From Nitrospira sp. (lineage in GTDB: Bacteria; Nitrospirota; Nitrospiria; Nitrospirales; Nitrospiraceae): a DNA stretch of 64,000 nt. Shown piece after piece: positions 34,767-42,510 of this stretch (within the stretch, counting starts at the first letter, position 1; every line of letters begins with the position of its first letter). The stretch lies in the NCBI GenBank assembly GCA_005116745.1, contig SWDS01000010.1, positions 172,208 through 236,207 on the forward strand. Direction: 5' to 3'. Both the position numbers and the translations under genes were made by a program. The notes under the pieces were generated by a model. That model was not told where the DNA came from, did no database searches, and worked only from the letters and a program-made list of their open reading frames with translations.

Positions 34767-34991
34767 TTACTGTGGTCCGAGGATTTCCTGCTCCGCCTGA
34801 AGCCAGTCATCAAGTGGACCTTGACGGATGCGCCGTTCGTAGTTCTCGAAGGCACGTTTGGCGATGCGTTCATAGAGTGTTGCTGACACAGAAGGAGGGG
34901 GAGCCTCTAGTGTCGTTCGACGGGCAGGTCTTTGGCGCGTTGTCTTTGGTTTGGTCGGGGTCTTCAGATTGATGGGCTTCTTCGATTTCAC
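34767..34991 (-). CDS. DUF2934-type small protein
   Basis: 74 residues, start GTG at 34991 with AAGGGACTC upstream. A basic Lys/Pro/Thr-rich N-terminus (KSKKPINLKTPTKPKTTRQR) leads to LYERIAKRAFENYERRIRQG then PLDDWLQAEQEIL, the I-A-x-x-A-Y-x-x-Y … G-x-x-x-x-D-W-x-x-A-E signature of DUF2934. The role of this family is unknown. Single gene in a degenerate area, yet the motif is intact, so it is probably expressed. Confidence 0.8.
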   Translation of the reverse strand: MKSKKPINLKTPTKPKTTRQRPARRTTLEAPPPSVSATLYERIAKRAFENYERRIRQGPLDDWLQAEQEILGPQ

Positions 34992-35259
34992 GAGTCCCTT
35001 CTCATATCATCCATCATGAATCAGATTGATGATGGCAAAGCTAGGCCATACCCGGGGAGATGTCAAGGCCAGACCGTTGCAGCCTGCGATGGATTCACTT
35101 CACGCAATGGTTGAAACGGCCTGTCAGGATTGCAGTATGTGATTGGATTCGCCTGATTGCCGAGGACGATGCGGTTGATGGGGTTGAAGGGATTGTTGGT
35201 AAGGCCCATTTAGATCGCGCCCTGCCGATCGGCCCGTTCAAGAAGGACGATGACTGGTA

Positions 35260-35547
35260 CTAATCAGAGGAAACCAGATCGTGATAGTCGCTATGCCGCT
35301 GAAGCCAACTGGCAGCATAGCCGCAGATGGGAACCACCTTCAGTTGTTCTGTGCGCACAACATCCATGAGTTTCATCATAAACTGCCCGGCCGCACCCTT
35401 ACCACGCAACTCCGGCGGCGCGAACACGTAGTCGATATACAGAGTGTTCGTATCCTTGCGGACATTGGCGTACACTATCTGGTGGTCGAACGGCATTTCA
35501 TAGCGCTTTTCGGCCACATTATATGTGACGGGATTGTTGGCAGTCAT
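35260..35547 (-). CDS. GNAT-like small N-acetyltransferase (YjdJ type)
   Basis: 95 residues, the size of the short GCN5-like family that acts on unknown small molecules or proteins. The acetyl-CoA loop is FAPPELRGKGAAGQFMMKLM, and VVPICGYAASWLQRHSDYHD is the typical closing strand and helix. ATG with AGGAG about 11 bp upstream. Single gene, no operon partner. Substrate unknown. Confidence 0.85.
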   Translation of the reverse strand: MTANNPVTYNVAEKRYEMPFDHQIVYANVRKDTNTLYIDYVFAPPELRGKGAAGQFMMKLMDVVRTEQLKVVPICGYAASWLQRHSDYHDLVSSD

Positions 35548-35625
35548 GGCGTTCCAACTCCTGGTGAGGAATGATTTATAACATTGTTTGACGGGCCAGC
35601 CGGCATCATCGGTTGTGGGTCCCCT

Positions 35626-35832
35626 TCAATTGAGTAGCCCAAAAACTTCTTCCAAATTCCACACACAAGCGGATACGTCAGCTTCCATGGCTGGCGTTAC
35701 TCGCAAGGGCTGATGAACCTTCGAAAAGTTATAGTACATAACGTCGATCGTCACGGTATGCGCTTGATTCTCCAGCTTCTTGCTGAAGGCATCAGCTAAC
35801 CGAGTCGTGCGCCGTAGGCTCAGGGGAGGTTT
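35626..35832 (-). pseudogene. C-terminal remnant of a transposase
   Basis: The frame reads SLRRTTRLADAFSKKLENQA, then MYYNFSKVHQPLRVTPAMEA and CVWNLEEVFGLL. This matches the C-terminal part of a DDE transposase often found in IS1-like or related elements ('NAFSKKLEN … YNFCRVHKTLRVTPAM'). The catalytic N-terminal and central parts are absent. It ends ~30 bp from the 3' end of the tRNA-Arg gene. Confidence 0.7.
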
Positions 35833-35863
35833 AAGGATGGAACGAGCTAACTTATTGAAAAAT

Positions 35864-35940
<77 letters not shown>

Positions 35941-36344
35941 ATAACAGAACTGTAGCGTACTGACGGAAAGATTGGAAGGGGTGTGACAACCTTTTGGGGA
36001 ACGATTCCCTAGGAGGCCTCTTTCAGCCGTGTGGGTAATAACCCCGTCCGGTCATTATCTGCGAGAACCTAAGAGCCTATGAGATCCTGTCAAATATGTG
36101 TGTCCATAGAATCAGACCTCGGACTGATCGGGTTTGTCGTGGGTTACACTTCCTGATCGCCTCATTCTCCCACCCTCATAGTATGGTGGCATCTGAGATG
36201 CCGTGCTTGCGATAGCGCTCTTAGAGGACCCATGCCCGCCTGGGTATCCTTAAAAACTTGTTCCTCTCTGTGCCGTTTCTTCGTCATGGCCCCTTTTCTA
36301 TGGGGCCAATCTCAACAAAGGTGAATTTCCAAGCCAATGCTCTA
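35941..36344. other. Intergenic stretch upstream of tRNA-Arg
   Basis: About 400 bp with no intact gene. The first ~70 bp are the tRNA upstream region, which is partly duplicated at 38410-38474. The remainder contains a decayed IS3 orfA start (36175-36287). Confidence 0.6.
36175..36287 (-). pseudogene. Remnant of an IS3-type orfA
   Basis: From the ATG at 36287 the reverse strand reads MTKKRHREEQ, then in shifted frames KDTQAGMGP and YRKHGISDAT, the order and wording of an IS3/IS407-type OrfA start ('…KHGISDATYYEW'). At least two frameshifts and a stop break it. No OrfB is left. Confidence 0.5.
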
Positions 36345-36433
36345 GCAGAATGCTGAAAAAGTCCTCCAGTGGTGTTCCCTGCCTCACCCCTTCGCTCGCT
36401 ACAGCCTTGCTGGCGGCCTTTTTGAGCATTCTG
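36345..36433. repeat. Dispersed palindromic-ended repeat, copy 2 (short)
   Basis: Left end GCAGAATGCTGAAAAAG (36345-36361); right end ctttttgagcattctga (36417-36433), whose reverse complement is TCAGAATGCTCAAAAAG. The middle keeps ttcgctcgct and agccttgctggcggcc of the longer copies but lacks their central part. A further related half-palindrome, gagtttttcagcagtctgct, lies at about 36491-36510. Confidence 0.75.
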
Positions 36434-36676
36434 AGATGTCGCAGACCACAGTTTATTCTGTCACCGTGCAACGGTGCGCGAAGCAGAAGCTGAGTTTTTC
36501 AGCAGTCTGCTAGGTTGCAGAGGGAAGGTCACATGACCCTTCCCTGTAGATTTTTCAAATAAAATTTCTCAAGCTATTGATTACATGGATATCTTTATTC
36601 TTTTTTCAAGGGAAGGTTCATGCTAGTATCCGTGTGCTGCTTTCTTTCCGCTATGGAGTCTCTCCCGGCGCTAAGG

Positions 36677-36717
36677 AAAAAAGGGAGGTGATGTGGCCAT
36701 CACCTCCCTTTTTTTTT
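36677..36717. terminator. Strong bidirectional intrinsic terminator
   Basis: AAAAAA then GGGAGGTGAT-gtggcc-ATCACCTCCC then nine T. The 10-bp stem is perfect, with a 6-base loop and A/T tracts on both sides. No ORF with a recognisable product ends just before it on the plus strand; a short transcript from a possible promoter near 36600-36640 could end here. Confidence 0.85.
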
Positions 36718-37004
36718 GCTGCGCTGCGTCTTCCTTATCGTGATTTCAGCCTGCCGATCGTTTCATCCTCTGTTGCCGTATCCTTCATCTCATGAGGTGT
36801 CCTGCGTCGGCGTAATTGGTCGCATCTGGACATCTTCGCTGATTTCATCCCGATGGAGGGCCAATTAGTGAGGGGAGCTCTCCTCAATAACGTGGGTGCT
36901 CTCGGGTGGTCGAGTCAGTTGGAAGCGTTGCCGGGGAAGTGTTCGACGGATAACTACTTGTGTGATGTGGTGTAGGGCAGAGGAAAATCAAGGACGCGGG
37001 CATG

Positions 37005-37036
37005 GTGAGGAGGCGACGTGGCCGACGCCTCCTCAC
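37005..37036. terminator. Hairpin downstream of the 21-residue peptide gene
   Basis: GTGAGGAGGCG and CGCCTCCTCAC form an 11-bp perfect stem around a 10-base loop containing gtggcc. It starts 8 bp after the stop of the minus-strand peptide gene. There is no T-run after it, so it may act as an mRNA-protecting hairpin or a weak terminator. Confidence 0.6.
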
Positions 37037-37043
37037 GGTGCGG

Positions 37044-37109
37044 CTACTTCTTCTTCTTGGCCGCTGCCTTCTTTACAGGCTTCTTCGCTGCTGCTTTCTT
37101 CGTTGCCAT
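37044..37109 (-). CDS. 21-residue Lys/Ala-rich peptide
   Basis: From the ATG at 37109 the reverse strand encodes 21 residues: MATKKAAAKKPVKK, then AAAKKKK and a TAG stop. GGTGGAG lies about 6 bp upstream as ribosome site and a stable hairpin follows at once. The AAKKP-type repeats resemble the tails of histone H1-like and AlgP-like bacterial DNA-binding proteins. A free peptide of this kind should bind nucleic acid by charge. The frame is tight between RBS, start and hairpin, which argues for a real gene. Confidence 0.6.
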   Translation of the reverse strand: MATKKAAAKKPVKKAAAKKKK

Positions 37110-37846
37110 GAGTACTCCACCCCCCTTCGATTTCAAAAATTGTGATTGTGTATGTCTGGTATAGCAGAGTTTGAGCAATCAGTAAAATCCTCTCTACCCA
37201 AATTTGGTCCGGTCGGTGGAAAGAGGGGGCAACCCTTGCTCTGTGCATCCCTACTTTCTAGAGATTCAGGATGTGAATTCTTATCAGGGTGGCCTCTGTA
37301 TGCTGCTCGATGGATCTTGAACAAGCTGTATGTGTGTTCTCAGTGACCGCACATGGGGACAAGTAGGGGAGACCTGCTGATGTTCTGACGTGACTCGTGG
37401 TCGTTGGAGTGAATCGAGGTGGTCAGCAGCCGTATAAAGTAGCAGTCGACTTTTCCAGCATCAAAGGGAAAAATCTGAAGGGCTCGGTGCAACCGCAATG
37501 GGAGCACTGACCTACTCCCTCCAATTCATACTTGTCAGGCGAGGGCCATGGGTTCGAGTCCCAGTCGGCTCACCCGTTCGGACTAGAGATAGAAATTTGA
37601 AAACGACCTTCATTCTCGTCAACTCTTCATCAGCCGACAGCAAGATTAGTGACGATTCACGACAATGCTGTTGCGATTGTGATTCGCAAGACCATCGCAT
37701 GTCTGTTTTGAGTTGGAGCGACGAACTTCGATGTGTTATCAGTGTACAACTACCCGTGTAGCGGACGCGGACTACGTCCTGCAATAATCGCCACATCGTG
37801 GACTGACATCCCAAGAACTCATACGACGTATCATGGAGACAAAGTA
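37110..37846. other. Intergenic stretch with little recognisable content
   Basis: About 740 bp. The left end carries the promoter side of the 21-residue peptide gene. A tRNA-like 3' fragment lies at 37541-37574. No other frame has a ribosome site together with a recognisable domain. Confidence 0.5.
37541..37574 (+). other. tRNA 3'-end-like fragment
   Basis: TGGG-TTCGAGT-CCCA (37549-37563) is a T-arm with the conserved TTCGA loop, followed by gtcggctcacc like an acceptor 3' strand. I find no matching 5' acceptor strand, D-arm or anticodon arm upstream, so it is a fragment, possibly an old attachment site or a chance match. Confidence 0.35.
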
Positions 37847-38017
37847 ATGCCCAAAGCCCGCAGCGCTGGCCAGTGTGATCGATGCGAAGCCCAAGATCGA
37901 GTCAGGATGACCTTTATGACGTGTAGCCGGTGCCGCCGGTATTTCTGCAGCTCGCATGGCACCGTGGAATTGGACCAATGTGAAGTGTGCCTTGAAGGTG
38001 GCGAAGAGATGGACTAG
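37847..38017 (+). CDS. Small zinc-finger protein
   Basis: 56 residues from ATG 37847 with TGGAGACAAAGTA upstream. Cys pairs are regularly spaced: CDRCEAQ, TCSRCRRYFCSSHGTV, CEVCLEG. Four C-x2-C-type knuckles plus one His can bind two zinc ions, in a treble-clef or RING-like manner. It lacks any other domain. No operon partner is seen. Possibly a DNA/RNA- or protein-binding adaptor; function not known. Confidence 0.6.
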   Translation: MPKARSAGQCDRCEAQDRVRMTFMTCSRCRRYFCSSHGTVELDQCEVCLEGGEEMD

Positions 38018-38472
38018 CCAATGCTCCCTCCATCGGATCGAACCGATGAACAGGTACTAAGAGGCTTTTCTGGCGATGTCTCCCTGTCCGGCATCCCACT
38101 GTGTCCGCAGGTATCTGGTCGCCACTGGCTGTAACCGACCGGCTAGTCATTACGAGACGCACTGCTCGCGCCAGTAAGACTGGCACTCCTGCTGCGTGAA
38201 TTTCTCCAGCATGCCGGTTTCGGCCTCTGTCTCGCATTTTCTCCTTGAACTGTGCGGTGCCTCTTCTCCTGGCATGAGAGAGTCACCTTCATTTCGCACA
38301 AGGAGGAAATGTTCCCTGCGAAAGCGCTGTTTGATAAGGACGTATGTGCGAGTATCTGAGAGGCTTAGGAAACCGCTGGTTTATCTAACTGCGCTTACGG
38401 GGGCGTACCACAATTGTAACGCACTGGTGGGCAGATCGGAAGCGGAGGGACGACCCTTTTGGGAGCGATTTC
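38018..38472. other. Intergenic stretch ending in a decayed tRNA duplicate
   Basis: About 450 bp without a convincing gene. The last ~110 bp (38363-38474) are a degenerate copy of the 5' half and upstream part of tRNA-Arg. The rest shows only short overlapping frames without ribosome sites. Confidence 0.55.
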
Positions 38473-38474
38473 CT
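38363..38474. repeat. Decayed partial duplicate of tRNA-Arg and its upstream region
   Basis: Aligns to 35899-36010 over ~112 bp: taggaaaccg, ctaactg, ctacgggggc / cttacgggggc, then aatgtaacgcactg-type upstream bases, gattggaag / gatcggaag, cccttttggg. It covers the tRNA from the anticodon loop to its 5' end plus ~70 bp beyond. The 3' half is missing and several stems are broken, so it is not a working tRNA. Confidence 0.75.
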
Positions 38475-38655
38475 ACCCGCAGCATCCGCCGGCGAAGACT
38501 TGTCGTTGGCGGTGGGCATTCCAGCAAGCTGGGCAGCGTTGAACTGTGGAGCGCGTAAAGCCGTCGATCGATTTCATCAGCCGTTCGACGACTATGCCGC
38601 AATCAGAACAGGGACCTGTCCGCACTGATGGTGCGCTAGACTCTTGGACTGTCAT
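38473..38655 (-). CDS. Small zinc-ribbon protein downstream of the LexA-like gene
   Basis: 60 residues from the ATG at 38655: TVQESSAPSVRTGPCSDCGI, then VQRCPACWNAHRQRQVFAGG ending CCG. Two C-x2-C pairs, ~25 residues apart, form a zinc ribbon. It overlaps the end of the preceding small ORF by 20 bp and is third in a row after the LexA-like repressor. A longer frame to 38757 has no ribosome site. Role unknown; DNA-linked function is suggested only by the neighbour. Confidence 0.5.
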   Translation of the reverse strand: MTVQESSAPSVRTGPCSDCGIVVERLMKSIDGFTRSTVQRCPACWNAHRQRQVFAGGCCG

Positions 38656-38884
38656 GGCTCGCCAGCTTTGTATTCGAACGTATATGTCGATTGCAGACTG
38701 CTGACATGAACTGGCTTCCCTGTTTGGAGGGCAGTAAGCTTCGAAAACGCTCCACAAGCGAGCCTGCAGTGCTTCGGTGCAAGCCCCGCTGGATGCTCTG
38801 CAACCGGTTATCCAGTGCTGCCACCGTTCTTTCCAAATCCATCAACTGATCTTTTGTGAGAGCGTGTGACTCTGTCGCGAGCAT
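38636..38884 (-). CDS. Small coiled-coil protein downstream of the LexA-like gene
   Basis: 82 residues with an ideal GGGAGGAAACG ribosome site before the ATG. The N-terminal half is a heptad-like helix (LTKDQLMDLERTVAALDNRL then QSIQRGLHRSTAGSLVERFR); the rest is basic and low in structure. It starts 20 bp after the repressor stop and should share its transcript. No known family. Together with the zinc-ribbon ORF it forms a small unit that would be turned on when the repressor is cleaved or lifted. Confidence 0.55.
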   Translation of the reverse strand: MLATESHALTKDQLMDLERTVAALDNRLQSIQRGLHRSTAGSLVERFRSLLPSKQGSQFMSAVCNRHIRSNTKLASHDSPRV

Positions 38885-38904
38885 CGTTTCCTCCCTTCAA
38901 TTGG

Positions 38905-39450
38905 CTAGACGGTACAATGTCGGATGACACCAATGACAATTCCTTCGATCTGAAATTCATCCGATGGCCTGACCATGATCGGCTGCATCATCTCGTTGGC
39001 CGGGCGAAGTTCAATGTGGGCATCCTTCTTGATATACGTCTTGATCGTAGCCTCGCCATTGACCAAGGCGACGACGGTCTGTCCGTTTTTGGCCGTGCCT
39101 TGTTTGTGTACCACCACAAGGTCGCCGGGTAAAATGCCGTCGTCTTTCATCGATTCTCCCTTGACCTTTAAGGCGAACGTCTCTCCACTCCACAACATAC
39201 TCGGAGGGATGTCCACGAGTTCCGATTGCGGCACTGGCTCGATTGGGGAGCCGGCTGCAACCAAACCGGCCATTGGAACGGTTGTCTTACGTCGTAACTG
39301 ATTCAGTACGACTGAGACGACACCGGGAATCCGTCGCATGCCGGCCTCATAACGCGCTACAGACACCCGAGTCGTGTGTAGGGCCTCGGCTAGTTGTTGC
39401 TGCGTAAGGCCTAGTTCTTCTCGAATATGTTTGAGATCTTGTGATTTCAT
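38905..39450 (-). CDS. LexA/CI-like repressor (XRE + S24 peptidase)
   Basis: 181 residues from the ATG at 39450; the frame reaches a TTG at 39489 that coincides with a -35-like TTGACA and is rejected. Residues 5-50 are an XRE helix-turn-helix (LTQQQLAEALHTTRVSVARY), not the winged helix of true LexA. The C-terminal part is the S24 self-cleaving domain: site LVAAGSPIEP (Ala66-Gly67), nucleophile Ser100 in KGESM, base Lys137 in ATIKTY. Such proteins self-cleave with RecA filaments after DNA damage. Phage CI-like or a chromosomal LexA-type role are both possible; the small downstream genes look like its regulon. Confidence 0.85.
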   Translation of the reverse strand: MKSQDLKHIREELGLTQQQLAEALHTTRVSVARYEAGMRRIPGVVSVVLNQLRRKTTVPMAGLVAAGSPIEPVPQSELVDIPPSMLWSGETFALKVKGESMKDDGILPGDLVVVHKQGTAKNGQTVVALVNGEATIKTYIKKDAHIELRPANEMMQPIMVRPSDEFQIEGIVIGVIRHCTV

Positions 39451-39956
39451 GATGTAGCCATTGGTAACATTCCTATACTCGCCTGTCAAGTGGATACTCA
39501 GGATATGTGTGAAACTCCTGTGTATAACTTTTTTACTGGAAAAGGATTGATCAGCTGGGAGAGGACAAACACGGTTGGAGCATTGAATCAGCGAGTTCCT
39601 TCATATTTTTTCTTGCAAATGGATCAAAGTCTACAAGATATAGGGCCATAGCTATCGCCAGCATACAATGCTTAAAAAATAGGCAAAGATGTTTTGCAAG
39701 GCGTATTTCTCAGGTTCACACATCGCGAGGAGAGTCGCGCACAGGTTTATCCACAGAAACTGGGGAGACCTGATCAGCTTGAAGTGGAAGATGGTTTATC
39801 GGCGTGGAATGAGATGCACCGAGCCCGTTTCGAAGGCAAGTCTGCACGTCACTGTCAATGAACAGCGCCATTCACTCAATGCAGATGATCATTATGACGA
39901 GAGCTGCGAATGTCCTAACAGAGGGACCCAGAGGTTTCTTGTCCGTGTCCAAGTCA
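39451..39956. other. Intergenic region upstream of the LexA-like gene, with two DnaA-box matches
   Basis: About 500 bp with no supported gene. TTGACA at 39485-39490 on the minus strand may be the -35 of the repressor gene. TGTGTATAA (39519-39527) and TTATCCACA (39747-39755) match the DnaA-box consensus TTATNCACA in opposite orientations. The stretch 39600-39670 is AT-rich. Confidence 0.45.
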
Positions 39957-41048
39957 CTATTCCACCAACTCTTCGTTCATTGCCACCGCTTTGACATGGG
40001 CGAATACCCGTTGCCCTGGCTTCAGTCCCAAGGTCGCGAGCGATTTTCTGGTGATGTTCGCGATGAGTGGTGATCCAATGTCCAACAAGACGTCCACCGA
40101 CGTCTGATTCAACTCTCGGACTTCAACGATCGTTGCTTCGAGAATATTCAACACACTGGTTGGGGAATCGGTTCGACCGACGACGAGGCTGACATCACTA
40201 GAGAGGATATGGACGCGCACAGCCTGCCCGATGGTAGCGGATTGTAGAGGAACAAACAGAGATTGTCCTATGAATGCCAACTGAGTGAGGCCGTACTCCG
40301 GGTCATGACCGGACACGCGGGCATCCAGAACCGCCCCCACGCGGTGTGTTCCGAAGCTCCCCCGAAAGTTCAGAGAGGTGAGTACCTCATTGAGCGCGCC
40401 GGTGCCTATGAGGTCGCCATCCTTTAACAGGACGACCCGGTCCGCAAGTTGGAGGATTTCACTGATCGCATGGCTGACATAGATCACCGGGATGGCCAAC
40501 TCCTCATGAAGGTGACGGATGAACGGAAGGAGTTCTTGCTTGCGCTGAAGATCGAGGGAGGCGAGTGGTTCATCCAGCAATAGCAATTTTGGACTGGTCA
40601 GCAGCGCACGACCGATCGCGACCCGCTGTTGCTCACCGCCGGATAGTTTGTGAATGCGGCGTTCAAGAAGATGGCTGATTCCCAAAATATCAATGACCTG
40701 CTCGATTGCGATGCGACGTGCTGCAACCGGGATTCGCTTGTAGCCGTACAGAAGATTCGCGCGTACGTCGTAATGAGGAAACAAGCGTGGCTCTTGGAAG
40801 ACATACCCGATCGGACGTTTGTAGAGCGGCAGGTAGCGCCCGAGGCATTCGTCCTGCCACACCTCTTCGCCGAACTGCATGAAGCCATGGGGTGCCCGTT
40901 CGAGTCCGGCGAGGCATCTCAAGAGGGTGGTCTTTCCCGACCCCGACGGTCCGAAGATGGCGGTGATACCCGACATGGGAACATCCAATTCGACATCCAG
41001 GTGAAAGGCCGGAAATCGCAGATCTAATCGTACGAGTAAACGACTCAT
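39957..41048 (-). CDS. modC: Molybdate ABC transporter ATP-binding protein
   Basis: 363 residues. Nucleotide-binding domain: Walker A FGPSGSGKTTLLRCLAGLER, Q-loop YVFQEPRLFPH, signature KLSGGEQQRVAIGRAL and Walker B LLLLDEPLASLD. The C-terminal third is a Mop/TOBE domain (NILEATIVEVRELNQTSVDV then VFAHVKAVAM) that binds molybdate or tungstate and may inhibit transport at high supply. It overlaps modB by 4 bp and is the last gene of a five-gene cluster. Molybdenum is needed for nitrite oxidoreductase and nitrate reductase type enzymes. Confidence 0.95.
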   Translation of the reverse strand: MSRLLVRLDLRFPAFHLDVELDVPMSGITAIFGPSGSGKTTLLRCLAGLERAPHGFMQFGEEVWQDECLGRYLPLYKRPIGYVFQEPRLFPHYDVRANLLYGYKRIPVAARRIAIEQVIDILGISHLLERRIHKLSGGEQQRVAIGRALLTSPKLLLLDEPLASLDLQRKQELLPFIRHLHEELAIPVIYVSHAISEILQLADRVVLLKDGDLIGTGALNEVLTSLNFRGSFGTHRVGAVLDARVSGHDPEYGLTQLAFIGQSLFVPLQSATIGQAVRVHILSSDVSLVVGRTDSPTSVLNILEATIVEVRELNQTSVDVLLDIGSPLIANITRKSLATLGLKPGQRVFAHVKAVAMNEELVE

Positions 41049-41719
41049 GACACATGAATAGGAAATCGGCGATTTGTGATATACACGGCCAACAACACAA
41101 GAAACGAAAACGCCAACATGAAGGCAGAAATGGCATGGGCTTGGGCGTATTCCATAACTTCCACATGCTCGAAGATCGTCGTGGAGAGGACGCGCGTCTG
41201 CCCCGGGATCGATCCTCCAACCATGAGGACGACCCCGAACTCTCCCATCGTATGGGCAAAGCCGAGCACGATGGCGCTGATATATCCCCGTAGAGCGATC
41301 GGAGAGACCACCGTCAGAAAAGCATCCAACTTCGAAGCGCGAAGCGACCAGGCCGCTTCCAACGGAGCCTTGCCCACCGCTTCAAAGGCACTTTGCAATG
41401 GCTGTATCACAAACGGCATCGAATAAAAGACCGAGGCGATCACCAACCCGGTGAATGTGAACGCGAGTGAAAAATTGGCAAAACGGCCTAATGGTCCATG
41501 AGGACCCAGCGCGACGAGAATGTAGAATCCCAGGACGGTAGGAGGCAGGACAATGGGGAGCGCGACTGCGGCTTCGATGATCGGTCTCAATCGGGATCGG
41601 GTGTGGGCCAGCCACCACGCCAACGGCGTGCCCACGATCAGCAGGACGATCACGGTCGTCGTGGCTAGCCGCATGCTGACCCACAGTGCGCTCAGATCCA
41701 GGTCCGTCAAGGCTCCCAT
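41045..41719 (-). CDS. modB: Molybdate ABC transporter permease
   Basis: 224 residues with about five membrane helices (MRLATTTVIVLLIVGTPLAW, AAVALPIVLPPTVLGFYILV, GLVIASVFYSMPFVIQPLQS, HAISAFMLAFSFLVLLAVYI). The EAA coupling loop is AAWSLRASKLDAFLTVVSP and the family's AHTMGEFGVVLMVGGSIPG follows. It forms the inner membrane channel with ModC. It lies 24 bp after modA and overlaps modC by 4 bp. Confidence 0.95.
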   Translation of the reverse strand: MGALTDLDLSALWVSMRLATTTVIVLLIVGTPLAWWLAHTRSRLRPIIEAAVALPIVLPPTVLGFYILVALGPHGPLGRFANFSLAFTFTGLVIASVFYSMPFVIQPLQSAFEAVGKAPLEAAWSLRASKLDAFLTVVSPIALRGYISAIVLGFAHTMGEFGVVLMVGGSIPGQTRVLSTTIFEHVEVMEYAQAHAISAFMLAFSFLVLLAVYITNRRFPIHVS

Positions 41720-41743
41720 GTGCGCGTTCTCCGGGTTATCCCG

Positions 41744-42499
41744 CTACTTCAGTTCATACCCATAGCGTTCAATGATTCTCTTGGCTTGCGGACCACCAAT
41801 GAACTCTATGAGAGCTTTTGCTGCGGGATTGTCCTTACCTTTCGTCAATAAAATCATATCCTGTTTGATCGGTTCGTGTAGATTGGTGGGAACATCCCAG
41901 CGACTGCCTTTTCCCTTAATCTTCGGGTTCAGCACCTGTGACAACGCGACAAACCCCAACTGCGCATTGCCGGATTCGATGAACCCCATCGTCTGACCGA
42001 GACTCTCCCCCATGACAATGTGAGGCTGTACGCTGTCCCAGAGTTCTAGCCTTTGCAGAGCTTGCATTGCCGCCACGCCGTATGGTGCGGTTTTGGGATT
42101 GGCCATGGCCAGCAGCTTGTATTGTTTCGACCGTAGCGGCTCCTCACCTTTGATCAGGCTCTCGTTCGGACTCCACAGCACCAGACGGCCGATGGCATAG
42201 GTGAAGCGGGAATCCTTGACGCCCAATCCCTCATCTTCCAAGAGCTTGGGGCGTTCCATATCGGCAGAGAAAAACACGTCAAAGGGTGCGCCGTTCTTGA
42301 TTTGTGAATAGAAATTGCCGGACGACCCTCCCACCACCTGAAGCTGATGGCCAGTTGCGTGTTCAAACTCAATCGCGATTTCGCGGAACGGTGGCACAAA
42401 GTTGGCCGCGACGGCTACTAACGCTTGCTCGGCGAAAGCCGGTGTCACCGCCATACTCAAGGAAAGGCACAAGCACCATGTGAGTAGTCTCTGTTTCAT
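41744..42499 (-). CDS. modA: Molybdate-binding periplasmic protein
   Basis: 251 residues from the ATG at 42499, which has AAAGGA upstream at good spacing; an ATG at 42505 sits too close. Signal peptide (LLTWCLCLSLSMAVTPAFA) is followed by the ModA domain: LVAVAANFVPPFREIAIEFE, GGSSGNFYSQIKNGAPFDVF, the oxyanion-binding Ser residues in that loop, YGVAAMQALQRL and GESLGQTMGFIESGNAQLGF. It delivers molybdate or tungstate to ModBC. The gene follows the outer membrane channel gene by 11 bp. Confidence 0.95.
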   Translation of the reverse strand: MKQRLLTWCLCLSLSMAVTPAFAEQALVAVAANFVPPFREIAIEFEHATGHQLQVVGGSSGNFYSQIKNGAPFDVFFSADMERPKLLEDEGLGVKDSRFTYAIGRLVLWSPNESLIKGEEPLRSKQYKLLAMANPKTAPYGVAAMQALQRLELWDSVQPHIVMGESLGQTMGFIESGNAQLGFVALSQVLNPKIKGKGSRWDVPTNLHEPIKQDMILLTKGKDNPAAKALIEFIGGPQAKRIIERYGYELK

Positions 42500-42510
42500 G
42501 CTCATCCTTT

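Noticed and set aside
35060..35263. A 67-codon plus-strand frame between the DUF2934 and GNAT genes
   Set aside because: Weak start, no domain, and it occupies the promoter side of the neighbouring genes; may be decayed DNA.
39689..39994. A 101-codon plus-strand frame upstream of modC's 3' end
   Set aside because: No ribosome site, no domain, and it overlaps the end of modC on the other strand.
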